From Telmatactis stephensoni (Eukaryota > Cnidaria > Anthozoa > Actiniaria > Isophelliidae), in NCBI GenBank assembly GCA_029948255.1, contig JALIZF010001316.1, positions 141,001 through 205,000 on the forward strand: a DNA stretch of 64,000 nucleotides, written 5' to 3'. The notes beneath the pieces were generated by a model. That model saw only the letters and a program-made list of their open reading frames with translations. It was not told the DNA's origin and made no database searches. The position numbers and the translations under genes were made by a program. This document shows positions 30,690-41,323 of this stretch, piece after piece (positions within the stretch are counted from its first letter, which is position 1; the number at the start of each line of letters is the position of its first letter).

Positions 30690-32115
30690 CTTTTGCCAAT
30701 TGTTTCCGAAGTTCGTTCGGAAGTTCCGAAGTTCGTATCGTACTTGGGAAGTTCACAACGAACTTCGTTCGTGAACTTCGAACTTACTTCCCGCGTAAAT
30801 TCGGTAATTCGGTTAGAATCAACTTCGTGGTTTTAGTCAACATTGATTTAGTTATGAGTTTCTTAGCTTTATCAAACAGGGAAGTGCTGTGCCTAAAGAG
30901 GTTCGCAATTTATTTACTGAAAGATCGCTTGAAGGAGAAAAACAAGCTCAAGTTACCGTTTGTCGCGGCGAATAGATATATTTTTGAGAAGTGGTTCTGC
31001 CGAGCCAAAACAGGGAGAAAATAGAATAATTATTTCAAGTAAATAAAAAAGCAATCAAGATACAAAGATTCAGTTTTGGTGGCTCTGTTTTTTCGCTATA
31101 AATGTACCTTTGTTTTGGTATGTGTGCAAATAAAACTGTAGACATGTCATCTTTGAGATCTTATCTTTACCTTGCATCCTCTGCCTTGCATCAGTCAATT
31201 GAAACCACGGCCCCCCAACCCCCGGGCAATACTGGGGGAATTAACATTTCTACAATGTTAAAGTCCCAGCATTTCCCGGCCCTTAGAGGCCAAAAACGGC
31301 GGCGAAACAGATCATTTTCTTTGAATATATTAGACGTTAATTCCCCCGCCTTCCCGTTGATTGTGCTGTTAAAACAGTGTTAAAGACCCGGCTATAATGT
31401 GTTAATTCCCCGGCCCTCCCCTCCCAATTGACTGGTGCATAAATTCGATTCCTGACAAAGAAATAAACTCATGTTTGGCAAATTAAATCTGGAGCATTTA
31501 CATGTAAGATAAACTGCTTCGAAGAGAATCTTTCTGTATAATAATAAATCAGTATAATATGATAGTACTTTAAAACGGATAGAGTTTTTTTTGCCAAGGT
31601 TTGTTATTGCCGTTCAATAATTTCAAGGATAGTCGGCTTTAAGATATTATCCATGTCATTCAATTCTTTCATATTGTGTTTTAAAAAGTTGACAACCATG
31701 CCTTAAACTCCTTGGCAGAATCTTCCATTGCGCAGTTCCACTGAATTACCGAATTTACACGGGAAGTAAGTTCGAAGTTCACCAACGAAGTTTCTTTGTG
31801 AACTTCCCAAGTCAAGAGACCATAATACTAAGAGAGCGAAGCTCAGTATTGATGTCTGTGCCATGTTCGTGGCGGCTAAGGCTATTTTTAGTAACTTCGC
31901 CATCGCGCGCGCAAGTCCCTCCACCAATAGAATTTGATTTTTGACGTGCGCGCGGACGGGACCGTTTGAATTCTATTGTTTAAGAGCCTTGCGCGCGCGA
32001 TGGCGAAGTTACTAAAAATAGCCTTAGCCGCCACGAACATGGCACAGACATCAATACTGAGCTTCGCTCTCTTAGTATTATGGTCTCTTGCCCAAGTACG
32101 ATACGAACTTCGGAA
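30690..32115. mobile_element. Element with GAAGTTCG-rich inverted ends
   Basis: TCCGAAGTTCGTATCGTACT and TGGGAAGTTCAC at about 30727-30766, with AACTTACTTCCCGCGTAAAT beyond, are inverted at 31745-31812 plus 32091-32113 (the MITE at 31813 splits the right end). 30820-31740 has no convincing gene; 31200-31430 is C-rich with GGGGGAATTAAC / GTTAATTCCCCGG inverted words. Confidence 0.6.
31813..32090. mobile_element. 278-bp palindromic MITE (CAAGAGACC ends), 7-bp TSD
   Basis: The ends CAAGAGACCATAATACTAAG are inverted and the whole length is near-palindromic (CTAAGGCTATTTTTAGTAAC... complement). CCCAAGT flanks both sides (31806-31812, 32091-32097). The same family inserted at 41045-41323. Confidence 0.88.
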
Positions 32116-33239
32116 ATACTGCTAACTGTTTGATCCATGGAATTAAAAGCCCCAAAATTTGAAACCCACTGACCAGTCTGGTGAACAAAACCGTTAAACT
32201 GATCTTCTTTTACTTTCTGAATACACGTCAGTGATCATCGTCTTTCTCGAAAATAGATGTTTGGACAGAAATGGGATTAAGATATACTTATCCAGGGGGT
32301 GAGAACGGGTTTAACCTTTTTCCCACGCACGAGATCAAGAACAAGTTAATAGACAAAATAACAAGAAAATTCTTCTTTGATTCTGTGCTCACTTTTTATT
32401 GAAATATGATGAAATATTTTTTTCTGATTATATTTTCAGTTTTACACAAATGAACACATCGACTAAAGAATACTATAGGTAAATTCATTGGATGATCAGG
32501 GAATTTCACGTTGAATTCACCAGAAAAAAAGGCGATATCCGTCCCCTTTTCGAGTGAATTCAACATGGAATTTCCGAGTCGAGCCAATTAACGAATTTTC
32601 CTTGAATCGTATATAACACAAAGCATATCAAAAATAAAAATACAAGAGCACCGCCTCACGCAAAGCAAAGTCAAACTTTTTGAAGTTTTTTGAAAAGAGA
32701 ATACTATATTTTACATTTTTGAGCCAGCGGAGTAGAATGACTACAAATATTGTAAGTCTAATTGTTTTTGCCTCGGAAATCGATAGCTATTAACAACTGA
32801 ACCGGTACCGTCAGGTTCATAACAATTTACACGGGTGAAAATTTTCAAAGAGATGTTGATGTTGGTGTATTTAAAAAAAAAACTCACAAAACATTTATTT
32901 TTTTGGCAACCATTAGGAAAACGATGATATTAATACGTTAAATATATTCAAAATGTCAAACCAGTCACCAACAATTATAGAGTAAAAGTTTTAACATGTT
33001 TTAACTGATTTCATTCATGACAAAGCCGCCGAAAAAATTGTAGGTGTTTTCTCATCTTTACGGCTTGAAATATCAGATTTCATGCAGCATAGAAATGATA
33101 ATAACGGTTGACAAAACTTTTGTAAAGAAAAATGATATTTTGCATTGAAAAAAAATTCAAAACAAAACATTATTTAGACTCATAAATCAGTACTGCACTT
33201 ACCATCGGACGTGAAATCGCACAGTCACGGCTTTTTAGA
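32116..33239. other. Intergenic block copy plus AT-rich sequence
   Basis: 32116-32340 is the TTTGATCCATGG block. 32495-32580 is a small palindrome (GAATTCAC/GTGAATTC with GGAATTTC ends), also at 42205-42290. 32600-33230 has no gene I can support. Confidence 0.6.
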
Positions 33240-33957
33240 TAGCCTCCTATGCAGCCGCTCCTTTGTGTCACGCGACGCGTGAAGAAGAAGAAGCACAAGT
33301 GGTAGGACTACAATTACTAGTAGTTTCGGCCGTTGGAAAGGCTAGTTCCAATGGTCTTGCGACCTTACGAGTTTGTTTCACACTTCGACTTTCAGCACTG
33401 TCACTTTGATCGTATTCTGTTTCTCTTCTAAGTCTCTTTGCTCGCCACGATGATTTCGTGGTCTGGAAGATCTTTACGATTTCTTCTTGGATTGTTTCTA
33501 AAGAAATTTTAGCTTTCTTGTAGCGGATCAATCGCTTATAGCATGATTTCGAGCAAATAAATGAGTTTCTCGAAGGATACGAGACATCCACGTTTAAGTT
33601 GAGAACGCTGTCGATTAATTGGGAAATATTTTCCGTACTCTTTCCGAACACATTAACCCGCTCCTTTTTCACTGCTTCGACACCACAAAGAAAGCATTTT
33701 GAATTTTCTTCAATGACTTTTTGAGGAGTAACTTCCATATACCATATACTTACATGTAAACAAGAAGTGGCATCGATTAGCTAAATCTTTTAGCGGGAAA
33801 GTTTCTATCGAAGCATTTGATTGGTTCCCTTCTTAACAATAAGTGATTTTTAATTGGCTCATGAATACAATGAGAAAGGAATGTTGCGCTCAAGTAAGCA
33901 GACGCTACGTGGGGATACGCGTCGCGTGACACAAAGGAGCGGCTGCATAGGAGGCTA
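33240..33957 (-). mobile_element. 718-bp Mutator-like element with 41-bp perfect TIRs and 9-bp TSD
   Basis: TIRs start TAGCCTCCTATGCAGCCGCT and are exact over 41 bp, ending in GACGCGT. CTTTTTAGA flanks both sides (33231-33239 and 33958-33966). The 9-bp duplication is the mark of MULE/MuDR transposition. The inside is one ORF and its upstream region, with no transposase. Confidence 0.85.
33268..33738 (-). CDS. 156-residue protein with Cys-pair zinc-binding-like domain, inside a MULE-like element
   Basis: ATG at 33738. Residues 1-85 contain CFLCGVEAV and, about 45 residues later, ICSKSCYKRLIRYKKA, i.e. C-x2-C and C-x3-C pairs as in treble-clef or ZAD-like domains. Then come a predicted helix, a basic RAKRLRRE segment and a Ser-rich tail. 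The last residues (RVA) and the stop lie inside the TIR. I do not recognise the family. It may be the N-terminal domain of a larger host gene or transposon protein captured by the element. The frame is intact. Confidence 0.55.
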   Translation of the reverse strand: MEVTPQKVIEENSKCFLCGVEAVKKERVNVFGKSTENISQLIDSVLNLNVDVSYPSRNSFICSKSCYKRLIRYKKAKISLETIQEEIVKIFQTTKSSWRAKRLRRETEYDQSDSAESRSVKQTRKVARPLELAFPTAETTSNCSPTTCASSSSRVA

Positions 33958-33966
33958 CTTTTTAGA

Positions 33967-34149
33967 CGGCTGTTTTTGCTCTGATAAACCACGAGGACAT
34001 TGTTTATATCAGGTCTTGGAAGGAGTGTCCTTAAAGCACGAATAACCAAAAATTTCACAAAAAATCGCGAGGAAAAGTATAACTTACAGTTTTAGTGAAG
34101 TTGAACAAAACTCTTGGCCCGCTCAAATTTTGATTCCATCAAAACAGCT
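33967..34149. other. Between MULE-like element and foldback
   Basis: No gene or repeat was recognised, apart from the target sequence next to the MULE. Confidence 0.4.
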
Positions 34150-37100
34150 ACGAACACAGGTAGCCCAAGCTGTGCATCTGTATATGAAATATATGGGATT
34201 CCACGATCGATTTGCTGAAAAATAAATTTTGAATAAATAAACAATTTGGACTCATGATACTGTTGTGCTTGTCTTTCTGTGTATTTCTGTGAAGTTTCAA
34301 GCCGTTTCGTGCTCATTTGAGGGAGTTATAGCGATTTGAATTTTTCTCCCTTCATGTACATATCCAGCTGAGTTGACCTTCGCAACAATCCCAAGGTCAA
34401 CCAATCAGAATCGAGGATTTGAAATGCTATTTTGATTAGCATTTCTTTGTACTTCATACCTACCAAGATTATTAATGGATAAAATACGAATGCCTCATTT
34501 TCTAGAATGTTGTAAATCCATTTTGCTATTAGAAGACATAATAGAGAGTTTCACTAAAATATTTCCGAGTCTAATAAAAAAATACGAGAAATTCGCGCCT
34601 TTTCTGTTAGCGGACGCGCTGCCCAGTGGCGGGAAAAAGCATTTATTTTGACGAAACGACAGCCAAAGTCCTTCAACTTGTGAGTTTGTTTCCAACTAAA
34701 CGTAAAGAAATATGATAGAAAATTACATCATTGCTTCAATTTGCCGATCTCTTTGCTAATATGATGTTCTCTTTGAATGGAAAAACAAAGTTTTGGAGAA
34801 GTTTGGAGGAGTAAACAACACTGAGTTTCGGTGACTGTGGATGTTTGTGGTTAGCGAGCCGAGGAGATGAATCTTGAGCAGAAATTTACTATAAATGTGA
34901 ATCTGAGGCACTTGAAGTCCACAATTTCAAACAAAGAAATGGCTATCGAAACTACTTATTATCATCTTGAGAAATTCTAAGTGTTTCCAAGGATGTAAGC
35001 GACGTTTTCTCTTGGCTGATTCCTGCGTTTTTACGAGAGTCGGAGCATGCATCAAGCAGGCCGTTTTTGAGAAAATCTAGTCAGCGTTTCAAGGTAACGA
35101 AAATAAAACTCATTATGTATAAATTAGTTCTCATTTTTGGCGATGTTATTTCTAAAGAGATGATTTATAAATCGTTTATTTTATCAAAGCTATTTGTATG
35201 GAAGCTGGTCTTACCGCGGTAGAGTTTAATTTCAGCGAACTGAGTAAGTTAAAAATGGATAAATTTGCTGGTGTTTAGGACTTTTGCTTATGCTGCAACG
35301 TGGGCATGATGTACCATTAGTTGATATTGATATACAAAAATAGATTTTCAACTGGTAATATCACAAAATGTTTTTTTATGAAAATCACGAACGATTTCAC
35401 TTTCTCAAATCAGAATAGGAAATGCTAACCAAAATAGCTGACCCATAATCCTTTTCGGGGAATGCATTCAACTCAGCTGGTATTACTGGAAGGTTGGAAG
35501 GCTCAACTGTCAAAAATTCAAACGACCGACAAAAAAGGCCTCGAAAATCACTCCAAAACCAAAACCAGGCCAAAATATTCCCAAAAAACCATTGCCACAT
35601 AAATTTCCAATATGTCGATTGCCTTTATTTCTCCACATTTTACGTGCAACACCCTCAAAAAGACAGTTTTTGAAGCTTTTTTTCGCTGGACCTATGCTCT
35701 GCAAAACAGCCCCTGCACCACGGTTACCAAGCTCAAATACCCCACTGGGGACGGGGAAATTTTGGCGCACATGTGTGGGGAGGTAGTGAGGTCGATTTTG
35801 TACCGCACATGAGGACGAAGGAAAAGCTTCACCCAGTACTTACAGTTCTTTTTCAGCAGTTTTTGCGAATTCTTCTGGATATCTTTGAGTAGAATGCCTA
35901 AAGAAAGACCATGTTAGCAAGGTACTATAGTAATGCTGCAGTAGGAATAGTGTTAAGTTGGATTTTTTAGTGACTTTGGCATCAAAATGTGGCGGGAAAC
36001 AACTTCTGCTATTTGATGGACCTTTTCATGGCTTATTATTCTTATTGCCCAGATGAATGATAAACGAAAACTTTTTAAAGGAATTGTTTCTTTCAGTTTA
36101 ATTCACCGTCTTGAACTTTGTAAAGATAACTTTGGCAAATTTACCGAAAATCTTCACAGTGCGTTGATTGAATTTCTGAGTTGAAAAACAACCGCTTCAT
36201 CTCGTCGCTAGCTTTGCAAATTGGATAATCAGCATATACTGACATCCGTTATTTACTAGGAATTAATCACTAGTTTTCGAAATTGAATAAGCTACTTTAT
36301 TTATTCGGAAGATTCTTGTTTTTACTTGATTTGCCTGTTCTTAGTTTTGCACGGTGTTGTTCATGACTGTTGTTACATCGAAAAGGGAGAAATCACTTAC
36401 CTTACTATAGTACCTTGCTAACATGGTCTTTCTTTAGGCATTCTACTCAAAGATATCCAGAAGAACTCGCAAAAACTGCTGAAAAAGAACTGTAAGTACT
36501 GGGTGAAGCTTTTCCTTCGTCCTCATGTGCGGTACAAAATCGACCTCACTACCTCCCCACACATGTGCGCCAAAATTTCCCCGTCCCCAGTGGGGTATTT
36601 GAGCTTGGTAACCGTGGTGCAGGGGCTGTTTTGCAGAGCATAGGTCCAGCGAAAAAAAGCTTCAAAAACTGTCTTTTTGAGGGTGTTGCACGTAAAATGT
36701 GGAGAAATAAAGGCAATCGACATATTGGAAATTTACGTGGCAATGGTTTTTTGGGAATATTTTGGCCTGGTTTTGGTTTTGGAGTGATTTGAGTGGCAAA
36801 TCATGTAAAAACAAGAATCTTCCGGATAAAAAAAGTAGCTTATTCAATTTCGAAAACTAGTACTTAAATCCTAGTAAATAACGACATTTATGTGGCAATG
36901 GTTTTTTGGGAATATTTTGGCCTGGTTTTGGTTTTGGAGTGATTTGAGTGGCAAATCATGTAAAAACAAGAATCTTCCGGATAAAAAAAGTAGCTTATTC
37001 AATTTCGAAAACTAGTACTTAAATCCTAGTAAATAACGAAATTTATGTGGCGATGGGTTTTTGGGAATATTTTGGCCTGGTTTTGGTTTTGGAGTGATTT

Positions 37101-37380
37101 TCGAGGCCTTTTTTGTCGGTCGTTTGAATTTTTGACAGTTGAGCCTTCCAACCTTCCAGTAATATATGTACATGAAGGGAGAAGAATTCAAATCGCTATA
37201 ACTCCCTCAAATGAGCACGAAACGGCTTGAAACTTCACAGAAATACACAGAAAGACAAGCACAACAGTATCATGAGTCCAAATTGTTTATTTATTCAAAA
37301 TTTATTTTTCAGCAAATCGATCGTGGAATCCCATATATTTCATATACACAGCTTGGGCTACCTGTGCTACGAAGTAGTTG
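34150..37380. mobile_element. 3.2-kb foldback element with long inverted arms
   Basis: The outer arms 34150-34368 and 37162-37380 are complementary (CTACGAACACAGGTAGCCC... / ...GGGCTACCTGTGCTACGA; GAAACGGCTTGAAACTTCAC). The inner arms about 35500-35930 and 36405-36790 are also complementary, giving mirror-image frames that start MRQNFPVPSGVFELGNRGAG on both strands. 34370-35390 and 35935-36400 form unpaired or partly paired middles. No transposase was found. Terminal ACAGGTAGCCCAA is shared with the inverted-repeat elements of the array. Confidence 0.75.
36737..37046. repeat. Two tandem copies of a 155-bp unit in the right foldback arm
   Basis: GTGGCAATGGTTTTTTGGGA recurs at 36737, 36892 and, with one change, 37047. 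Each unit contains AATCTTCCGGATAAAAAAAG and ends AAATCCTAGTAAATAACGA. The left side has one inverted counterpart near 36245-36330. Confidence 0.85.
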
Positions 37381-37954
37381 TAGTCGTGACTCATGATATG
37401 TACTACATGAAAATGTCTTCACATGTGTAAGAATATGACTGTGAACCCTGATAGAGATATAGTTTCAGTGCAAATGTCTTGTTGCATCATTCTATTACAT
37501 TTAGGTCCCCTTCAAACAAGAACACCAGGAGGCACAAATTCATGCAAGTTTTAAACTTGCATCTTGTTATCTGACTCATTTAACGCTAAGTTATTTCATA
37601 AAACCTGTACTGTCAATTTCTTATACCCTATATTTACTCCTTTTCCTATATACATATATATACAGTGTGGTACAAATAAAGAATCTTGAATCTGGTTTGA
37701 TCGCTAACGCACACTGACTTGTGGCTACTTCCATCAACTTGTGAGGAATTGCAAGCAGTTTGAGCATGCTCAAATTTGATCACAAGTTGATGCAAGTTTG
37801 GACTTGTTTGAACAGTCAACATGCCAAGCTTCACAAGTTGTTTTTCATCTTTTTTAGTCCAAATTTCTGCACATTTCCTCTCCTTCTTATAATATTCCAA
37901 CAACAACAAATCAGATTTTCTCCTAGTCTTTCAGCAAGCTGATTTACATTGAAA

Positions 37955-38183
37955 GGGGTATAGAATGGTAAAATCCGAGCCTCCCGAGCCTGCGAGCCCC
38001 TTGTTTTAAAATCCGAGCCCGCTTTCAACATGCAAAATCCGAAATCCGAGCTTCCGACCCCAGCATTTGAAAATTCCGAGATTCCGAGCCTAATATCTTG
38101 AAACTCCGAGCCTCCGAGCCTCTACAAAAATCAAATCCGAGCTTTGCGAGCCTCTTTATTTTTTAGACACCATTCTATACCCC
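37955..38183. mobile_element. 229-bp TIR element with TCCGAGCC minisatellite interior
   Basis: Ends GGGGTATAGAATGGT / ACACCATTCTATACCCC are inverted. CATTGAAA and TATTGAAA flank it (8 bp, one difference); copies B, C, E and F have the uninterrupted CATTGAAAATTTGT. The interior repeats AAATCCGAGCCTCCGAGCC-type words. Confidence 0.85.
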
Positions 38184-38258
38184 TATTGAAAATTTGTCAA
38201 CAACTTGTGCTGACTTGTGTGGAATGGTGGAATGCGTGAAATGAGATGAGCAAGTTGC

Positions 38259-38405
38259 AAGTCAAAACTTACATTGACTTGTGCACTCTTGCATCCTTGT
38301 TTCATCCTTGTCGTATCTTGCTTAGCATAAGACTTATGCTAAGCAAGATACGACAAGGATGAAACAAGGATGCAAGAGTGCACAAGTCAATGTAAGTTTT
38401 GACTT
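38259..38405. repeat. Perfect 147-bp palindrome, 73-bp arms, 1-nt centre
   Basis: From AAGTCAAAACTTACATTGAC to GCTTAGCATAAG, centre A at 38332, then the exact complement to 38405. Copies B, C, E and F carry only the left arm. Confidence 0.9.
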
Positions 38406-38546
38406 AGTGTTTGCAAGTTCAAGACAAAATGTGCAAAATTCGTACACAAATATATGCAATCTTTCTTCAGTGAACTTGTTTGCATGACTTTTACACAAGT
38501 GGTATTCTACTATCTCAATATGCTACTGAAAGACAACATAATATGC

Positions 38547-40268
38547 CTACAAAATTTCTCTAGTGTGTACTCTCTTATGAATAGCCAGAGTACACCTTTG
38601 AATAAATGTTTTGCTGCAAATCTTACATTTATATGTCCTTTCTCTAGTGTGTCCTCTCATATGAATCACCAGAGTAGATCTTTGTGTAAATGCCTTGGTG
38701 CAGATTTCACATTTATGTGGTCTTTCTCCAGTGTGTAATCTCATATGAACAACCAAATGAGATCTTGCAGTAAATGTCTTGTTACAGATTTCACATTTAT
38801 GTGGTCTTTCGCCAGTGTGTAATCTCATATGAACAACCAAATGAGATCTTGCGGTAAATGTCTTGTTGCAAATTTCACATTTATGTGGTCTTTCTCCAGT
38901 GTGTAATCTCATATGAACAACGAAATGAGATCTTGTGGTAAATGTCTTGTTGCAAATTTCACATTTATGTGGTCTTTCTCCAGTGTGTGTTCTCCTATGA
39001 ACAACCAAATGAGATCTTGTGGTAAACGTCTTGTTGCAGATATCACATTTATATGGTCTCTCTCCAGTGTGTAGTTGCAAGTGCTTAGAAAGATTTCCCT
39101 TGGTAGCAAATGCTTTACAACAAACATCACATTTATATGGTCTTTCTCCCGTGTGTGATCTCATATGAACAACCAGATAATATTTAGTGGTAAATTCCTT
39201 GTTGCAAATATCACATTCAAATGGTCTTTCTCCAGGGTGTGATCTCTTATGATCAACCAGATTAGACCTTTGTGTAAATGTTTTTCTGCAAATCTCACAT
39301 TTATATGGTCTATCCCCAGTGTGTCCTCTCGTATGATGAATCTGATTAGATCTATCTGTAAATGCCTTGTTGCAGATTTCACATTTATGTGTTCTCTCTC
39401 CAGTGTGTATTTGCAAGTGCTTAGAAAGATTTCCCTTGGTAATACATGTTTTACAACAAACATCACATTTATATGGTCTTTCTCCAGTGTGTGATCTCAT
39501 ATGAGCAACCAGACTAGATCCTTGTGCAAATGCCTTGTTGCAAATTTCACATTTATGGGGCCTTCCTCCAGTGTGTGTTTGTAAATGCCTGACCAACAAA
39601 GATTTTGCAGTATATTTCCTATGACAAAATTCACATTTGTACTGTTTCATTTTATTACTCTTCTTTCCCTTTCCCTTTGTATTATTTTCTTGTTGTACAT
39701 TGTCTAGTTCCAAATTGCTTAGAGTACCTTCTTGATTTTCATGTGTTTTCATATGTTGGCTCAAAGCCTCTTGGCCTGCATACACCTCACCACAAACAGA
39801 ACATTCTACTTTCACTATAGCAGAGCATGCTGTTACATGTTGATTAGAATGACTTCTTGGTTCTTCCTCTTCTGTATCATTTCCTACAGTTTCATCAGGA
39901 AGATTCTTGAAAGCTTCTTTCCTTACATCTGTCATTTCTTGTTTGATTTGTGCACAAACATCCTGTATACTCTCTAGACATTCATTAGAATCCATTCCTG
40001 TTACATTTTCTGGTAACAAATACTGAGTTCTTGAAGTTGAAGAGTAAACTTCACTTGCATTATCATTTGGTGTAGCTTCAACAGAAAGATTGTTGAAAGG
40101 TTCTTCTTCTATTATTTCTTGTTTGATTTGTTTACAAACAGTCTCCATACTCTCTAGACATTCATTGGAATCCATCGGCTCTGTTTTTATCGTTGTTCCA
40201 TTTTCAGATAATAAACACTGAGTATTTGAAGATAAAGAACACCAGTCCTCTTGAGAGGTTTTTAGCAT
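38547..40268 (-). CDS. C2H2 zinc-finger protein, copy D (13 tandem fingers)
   Basis: 573 residues from ATG at 40268 (MLKTSQEDWCSLSSNTQCLL) to TAA at 38547. The head keeps IKTEP before MDSNECLES, then a second SNECLES...QIKQE, the isolated finger (VKVECSVCGEVYAG) and 13 linked fingers, ending HTREIL. Fingers 9-11 are near-identical 84-bp repeats (KTFTTRSH/KTFTARSH). Finger 3 has Cys in place of the core Phe (CCKTCITKG). The leader's 5' splice site is changed (CTCAG|ATAAG instead of GTAAG), so transcripts may stay unspliced there; the ORF itself is open. Its 5' flank is nearly identical to that of copy E. Confidence 0.9.
   Translation of the reverse strand: MLKTSQEDWCSLSSNTQCLLSENGTTIKTEPMDSNECLESMETVCKQIKQEIIEEEPFNNLSVEATPNDNASEVYSSTSRTQYLLPENVTGMDSNECLESIQDVCAQIKQEMTDVRKEAFKNLPDETVGNDTEEEEPRSHSNQHVTACSAIVKVECSVCGEVYAGQEALSQHMKTHENQEGTLSNLELDNVQQENNTKGKGKKSNKMKQYKCEFCHRKYTAKSLLVRHLQTHTGGRPHKCEICNKAFAQGSSLVAHMRSHTGERPYKCDVCCKTCITKGNLSKHLQIHTGERTHKCEICNKAFTDRSNQIHHTRGHTGDRPYKCEICRKTFTQRSNLVDHKRSHPGERPFECDICNKEFTTKYYLVVHMRSHTGERPYKCDVCCKAFATKGNLSKHLQLHTGERPYKCDICNKTFTTRSHLVVHRRTHTGERPHKCEICNKTFTTRSHFVVHMRLHTGERPHKCEICNKTFTARSHLVVHMRLHTGERPHKCEICNKTFTARSHLVVHMRLHTGERPHKCEICTKAFTQRSTLVIHMRGHTRERTYKCKICSKTFIQRCTLAIHKRVHTREIL
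38741..38992 (-). repeat. Three near-identical 84-bp finger units in copy D
   Basis: Each unit starts GTGTGTAATCTCATATGAAC. They differ at a handful of bases, which indicates recent finger duplication by slippage or unequal exchange. Confidence 0.85.
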
Positions 40269-40885
40269 TGCTATCGTAACAAATTATTTCAATTCCTACA
40301 TTCTTATTCTTCTTATCTGAGTCTTGGTTTAGGTAATAAAACAGTGTTAATTTACGACAAGAAACCCAACTTGTGGAAAACAATATGGCGGAATAAGGTT
40401 CGTTCCAGGTGCACTCGACCCCAAGTACACAGGCACCTCAAGCTTTGTTTCAGAGAGGGTTTTATGCGCGGTGATCATTAGTTTGGGCTACCTGTGTCGT
40501 TTAAGGCTGGCAACTTCACCAACTTACGATCACGAACCGTTTTTGAATGTCCGACAAAATATCCCTAGAAGTTAATATGGAGAGTACTAGAGAGAACCAA
40601 TGTGAAAAGGAGAATCGCCAAAAACCCACAAAACGCGCACAAATAAGTAAAAAAAAAAAAAAAAAAACAGCCCAAAAGACTCCAACAGTTCTAATCTAAA
40701 TAAGAAAAGAGACAGTTCAGCCAACCTTTCATAATTTTATTGATTTTTAGCAAGATTTGTTTTTTCTCCCAATGGTCTTAATAAAATTGACAAACGACAC
40801 AGGTAGCCCAAACTAATGATCACCGCGCGTAAAACACCCTCTCTGAAACAGAGCTTGGGGAACTATCCCAAACATCATCTAGTTT

Positions 40886-40965
40886 GATACGCTGCGAGCA
40901 GAGTTTCCCTTTACCTTCTTCGTTCGCTCGATTAGAAGGTAAAGGGGGACTCTGCTCGCAGGGTA
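40886..40965. mobile_element. 80-bp micro-MITE (copy in D flank)
   Basis: CTGCGAGCAGAGTTTCCCTT and AAGGGGGACTCTGCTCGCAG are inverted. The target CTAGTTT is duplicated (seen cleanly in E). It is absent from the corresponding sites near A (17525) and C (29470), which read CATCTAGTTTGACAACTCG. Confidence 0.85.
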
Positions 40966-41044
40966 CTAGTGTGACAACTCGTGGATACCTTAGGCTCCGT
41001 TAAAACTCGACGAAAATTGGAAACTATTTATTTCTATCTGAAGA

Positions 41045-41323
41045 CAAGAGACCATAATACTAAGAGAGCGAAACTCAGTATTGATGTCTGTGCGATGTTC
41101 GTGGCGGCTAAGGCTATTTTTAGTAATTTCGCCATCGCGCGAGCAAGGCTCTTAAACAATAGAATTCACACTGTCCCGTCCGCGCGCACGTCAAAAATCA
41201 AATTCTATTGGTTGAGGGCCTTGCGTGCGCTATGGCGAAGTTACTAAAAATAGCCTTAGGCGCCACGAACATCGCACTGACATCAATTACTGAGTTTCGC
41301 TCTCTTAGTATTATGGTCTCTTG
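41045..41323. mobile_element. 279-bp palindromic MITE (CAAGAGACC ends) with empty site in E
   Basis: Same family as 31813-32090. CTGAAGA flanks both ends. The E flank reads TATCTGAAGATGAATG without it. Confidence 0.92.

Larger units (their letters stand above)
37400..38546. repeat. 3' flank module of zinc-finger copy D, with two insertions
   Basis: Same module as 18761-19978. It contains the TCCGAGCC element (37955-38183) and a perfect palindrome (38259-38405). Confidence 0.8.

Noticed and set aside
30665..31024. 119-residue + strand frame
   Set aside because: Its first half is the GAAGTTCG inverted end of a transposon-like element. No recognisable domain.
35510..36792. Paired frames starting MRQNFPVPSG on both strands
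   Set aside because: They lie in the two arms of a foldback and are the same DNA read twice. No domain and no codon-level evidence.
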